Shown here in pieces: positions 61,638 through 64,000 of a stretch of DNA of 64,000 bases. Made by a program: the position numbers and the translations under genes. This stretch comes from Nectonema munidae (lineage: Eukaryota > Nematomorpha > Nectonematoida > Nectonematidae): contig JAUIRK010000791.1 in NCBI GenBank assembly GCA_030549495.1, positions 27,208 through 91,207 on the forward strand, given 5' to 3'. The notes under the pieces are model-generated. The model worked only from the letters and a program-made list of their open reading frames with translations. It was not told the origin of the DNA and ran no database searches. The first letter of the stretch is position 1. The number at the start of each line of letters is the position of its first letter.

Positions 61638-63257
61638 ATGCTGGGCTTTCTCTTACTATCTCCGTTCACTCTATTGTTTTGTTCTCTCACATGCCTCCTT
61701 GTATATTATTCGATTTCGCCTTTAATTGCCTTACAACTCTCAGGCAAACTGTATCCAATACCTCTTCCAATCATCGGAAGTTTCTGGGAGTATTATGTTT
61801 ATGGAGTAGAAAACGCCCAAAAAAGGTGGATTTTGAAGTATGAGGAGATTTTCATGTATGGAATCGGCAGAATTTCATCCTTAATGGTTGGCAATCCAAA
61901 TATCTTGAAAGAAATTATGATATCCAAGTTTGAAAATTTTACGAACAGAAATTTTCCTTTTGTTGGGAATGACATTCTCGGCGAAAATGCTTTGTTTTTC
62001 GTAAAAGATGAAAAGTGGCGTAGACTGCGCAGAACAATGCTGCCGACCTTTACGGCGCACAAACTAAAGGGTATGATTCCTTTCATTGAAAAGTGCGCAA
62101 AGAACATGAAGGAAAATATAATTGAAGAATGTCAGAAAATTGGAAAACAAAGTGCGTCTGGCTTATTCGAGGCAAAATCGTTCTTCGGTTGCTACACAAT
62201 GGATGCTATTGTGACAACCGCTTTCGGGCTGGAAATTGACTCGTACAAGGAAAAAGACCATTTGTTCGTATACCACGCCAAAAAAAGAAGCACTGCCTCC
62301 ATTTTTATCGGAAAAATGTTGTTATTTATTATCTTTCCATTCTTTACAAATATTTTTTCATTTTTGGGATTAAACTCTAGCGCTTTCGACACTGAAAGTT
62401 TAGATTTTTTCGTGGATATCGTAAAGAAAACCATTCACTTGAGAGGAGAAGCCTTGGATCAGAGATTTGATTTTCTCTCCCTACTCCTCAAAGCTTCGAG
62501 AGATGGCAAAAATGAAGAGAGCAGAGATGAAAAAACGCAGGACAATGAACGTGCGAAAGATGAAACAGAAAAGGTGAGGGAGAATGGAACCATGTGCGCC
62601 TTAACGATGTCCGAAGAGGAGGTTCTAGCAAACGCGTGTTTGTTCATTCTCGCAGCCTACGAAACTACTTCAACTGCTCTGGCGTTAACACTCTACATGT
62701 TCACACAGTTTCCGAACTGGCAAGACGAAGTCTATGAAGAAATTCAATTGGCTGTGGGGAATGAAAAGTCTTATTCATTGCTAGATTACGAAGACTTCAA
62801 AAACTTGCACAAGCTTGACGCATTCATCAAAGAAACTTTAAGATTAATTCCTCCAGCCATTCAAATAGACCGTGTTGCAACGGCGGACATCGATTTTGAA
62901 GATCCTGTTGTGTCCATAAGAAAAGGACAAATCATCACCATTCCTATTCACTATTTGAATAAGCACCCCGATTTATGGAGTAGTCCCGAAGGATTCAAAC
63001 CCGAGAGATTTTATGAAGAAAATACCGAGACGAATATGGGCTTCTTAGCTTTTGGTCTTGGACCCAGGAAGTGCATAGGCGAGCGCTTAGCAATGCTGGA
63101 AATAAAGATCGCGTTGGTGCTTTTGATGACTTCGATTAAATTCGTCAAGACGCCAAGCTTGCCTCATTTTTCTAAGCTAAGTGACATGAAAAAAACTACG
63201 ACTTTTTTCAACTATCCTGATGATGGACTTCATATTGGCGTCCATTATTTATATTAA
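61638..63257 (+). CDS. Cytochrome P450, CYP3-clan type, full length
   Basis: An intronless 539-residue monooxygenase of normal length. Residues 1-25 are a hydrophobic membrane anchor, so the protein should sit on the endoplasmic reticulum facing the cytosol. All hallmark motifs are present: C-helix WRRLR (127-131), I-helix AAYETT (339-344) for oxygen activation, K-helix ETLR (399-402), FKPERF (453-458), and the haem loop FGLGPRKCIG with the ligand Cys479. The sequence resembles the CYP3 clan (CYP3A, CYP6 and CYP9 relatives), which often handles foreign chemicals; the subfamily and substrate cannot be told. An insert rich in Lys and Glu (about 288-316) is unusual. A TTTTTTAG acceptor at 61610 suggests a 5' leader intron; no AATAAA is found within 90 bp of the stop. 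Confidence 0.96.
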   Translation: MLGFLLLSPFTLLFCSLTCLLVYYSISPLIALQLSGKLYPIPLPIIGSFWEYYVYGVENAQKRWILKYEEIFMYGIGRISSLMVGNPNILKEIMISKFENFTNRNFPFVGNDILGENALFFVKDEKWRRLRRTMLPTFTAHKLKGMIPFIEKCAKNMKENIIEECQKIGKQSASGLFEAKSFFGCYTMDAIVTTAFGLEIDSYKEKDHLFVYHAKKRSTASIFIGKMLLFIIFPFFTNIFSFLGLNSSAFDTESLDFFVDIVKKTIHLRGEALDQRFDFLSLLLKASRDGKNEESRDEKTQDNERAKDETEKVRENGTMCALTMSEEEVLANACLFILAAYETTSTALALTLYMFTQFPNWQDEVYEEIQLAVGNEKSYSLLDYEDFKNLHKLDAFIKETLRLIPPAIQIDRVATADIDFEDPVVSIRKGQIITIPIHYLNKHPDLWSSPEGFKPERFYEENTETNMGFLAFGLGPRKCIGERLAMLEIKIALVLLMTSIKFVKTPSLPHFSKLSDMKKTTTFFNYPDDGLHIGVHYLY

Positions 63258-63348
63258 TTTTATTTCTTTATCAGATATTTACATGGATAATAACATCAGA
63301 AAATGTATATTTGTTTACCACCCAACCTTATGTGATGGTTGATTTTAG

Positions 63349-63591
63349 GAAATCGAAGCTCAACAACAGATTCTGCAGAAAGAACGAGAACTCGAGGAAG
63401 CTCGTGTCAAATTGGGTGCAATACGAAAAGCAAAATACGTTTACAACAACAGCAACCGAAGCACCGCCCCTAACAACATTTGTGAACAGGAGCAGCCACC
63501 ATCATTCGCAAACATGATGGCGTCATTGGTAGCAAATCCCTCCTTTGCTTCGCATGAGTACAGTAGCAGAAGTGTCATAAATAATGAGTGA
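63349..63591 (+). CDS. Terminal exon of a talin-like I/LWEQ protein
   Basis: Starts directly after a GATTTTAG acceptor and runs 80 codons to TGA. The beginning, ILQKERELEEARVKLGAIRK, is very like the final helix of talin, in which KERELEEARKKL leads to the C-terminus. That helix dimerises the actin-binding I/LWEQ (THATCH) module linking integrins to actin. HIP1/Sla2 proteins end in a related helix but fit less well. The remaining 50 residues (Asn, Ser, Pro-rich) are not recognised. No other exon of the gene is visible upstream, although the P450 lies within the preceding 1.7 kb, so the P450 may be inside the last intron. Confidence is limited by the short match. Confidence 0.6.
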   Translation, partial: EIEAQQQILQKERELEEARVKLGAIRKAKYVYNNSNRSTAPNNICEQEQPPSFANMMASLVANPSFASHEYSSRSVINNE

Positions 63592-63602
63592 CAGCACTTC
63601 CA

Positions 63603-63608
63603 CGAATA
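63603..63608 (+). terminator. Polyadenylation signal of the talin-like gene
   Basis: AATAAA begins 12 bp after the stop codon at 63589-63591. Confidence 0.55.
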
Positions 63609-63958
63609 AAGACTATCAGAAAAGAAGAGCATTTTTTAGATTTAATTCATTTATTGTTTTTTTATCATCATCATTATTATTACCAAACATTTTATATTTT
63701 ATTTCGAAATAAAAAATTCTCTTTGCTTAATACCTTTTTTTTACAAAACATTTGAACATATTTTTAGATTACGTTTTATTAAGTGACAGCTCATAATCCA
63801 ATAAAATCTGTGCTTTATATTTGACAATATTGTGTAACAACTATTATCCTTCAGGTCTATTTCTGCAAGCATTTGTGATAAATTATGGTTATAATAGATA
63901 TATTTATTTTTTCTTATATTCGGTAAGATATATTTCACTATTTACATAAATTACATAC
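63609..63958. other. AT-rich 3' flank, nothing recognised
   Basis: No supported feature between the polyadenylation signal and the SINE at the window edge. Confidence 0.5.
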
Positions 63959-64000
63959 AAAGGTAAAGGTATCGTGGGGTGTTTTCATCGAGAAGGCACA
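63959..64000 (-). mobile_element. tRNA-derived SINE, family B, copy 4 (cut by window end)
   Basis: The AAAGGTAAAGGTATCGTGGG segment and the GTTTTCATCGAGAAGGCACA segment match the left ends of the copies at 52462 and 17941; the rest lies beyond the window. Confidence 0.75.

Overview
The window is AT-rich eukaryotic DNA: spliced genes, long introns and many decayed mobile elements. The organism is most likely an arthropod. The clearest sign is a broken copy, at 58102-59662, of a protein family I know from arthropod genomes in many copies. A parasitic copepod or a related crustacean would fit the base composition and the repeats, but that is a guess.

Four conventional genes lie on the + strand. 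(1) An HSBP1-like gene (heat shock factor binding protein 1) has coding exons at 11472-11621, 16228-16294 and 20183-20304; its second intron carries AT-AC minor-spliceosome (U12) signals. (2) A complete eight-exon RAD23 gene spans 39508-52100 and encodes UBL, UBA1, XPC-binding and UBA2 domains. (3) A full-length, intronless cytochrome P450 of CYP3-clan type lies at 61638-63257. (4) Only 91 bp beyond the P450 stop is a terminal exon (63349-63591) that reads like the C-terminal helix of talin. A further single-exon ORF at 55388-56818 encodes a ubiquitin-specific protease (C19) domain and sits inside a family of inverted-repeat elements. On the - strand, a tyrosine-rich terminal exon at 24504-24761 has no ATG at its start, so ORF listings that require one miss it.

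Layout. 1-11 kb: end of an unknown coding exon, a hAT-type MITE, a structured dispersed repeat, tRNA-derived SINEs, and a piggyBac relic with a hAT-type MITE nested in it. 11-20 kb: the HSBP1 gene, with a pogo/Tigger relic in intron 1 and SINEs in intron 2. 20-39 kb: mostly gene-poor DNA with hAT relics, the tyrosine-rich exon, a second copy of the structured repeat, a CAT microsatellite of about 600 bp and a LINE-like tail. 39-52 kb: RAD23, with mobile elements in its introns. 52-57 kb: a SINE, a hAT/DUF659 relic and the USP element. 57-61 kb: the arthropod multicopy pseudogene, interrupted by a 63-bp TTAA element. 61-64 kb: P450, the talin-like terminal exon, and the start of another SINE.

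The conventional genes have unrelated jobs: stress-response regulation, ubiquitin-proteasome and DNA-repair shuttling, monooxygenation, and adhesion. Nothing suggests they are co-regulated. Calls rest on reading protein motifs and splice sites by eye; no database search was run.
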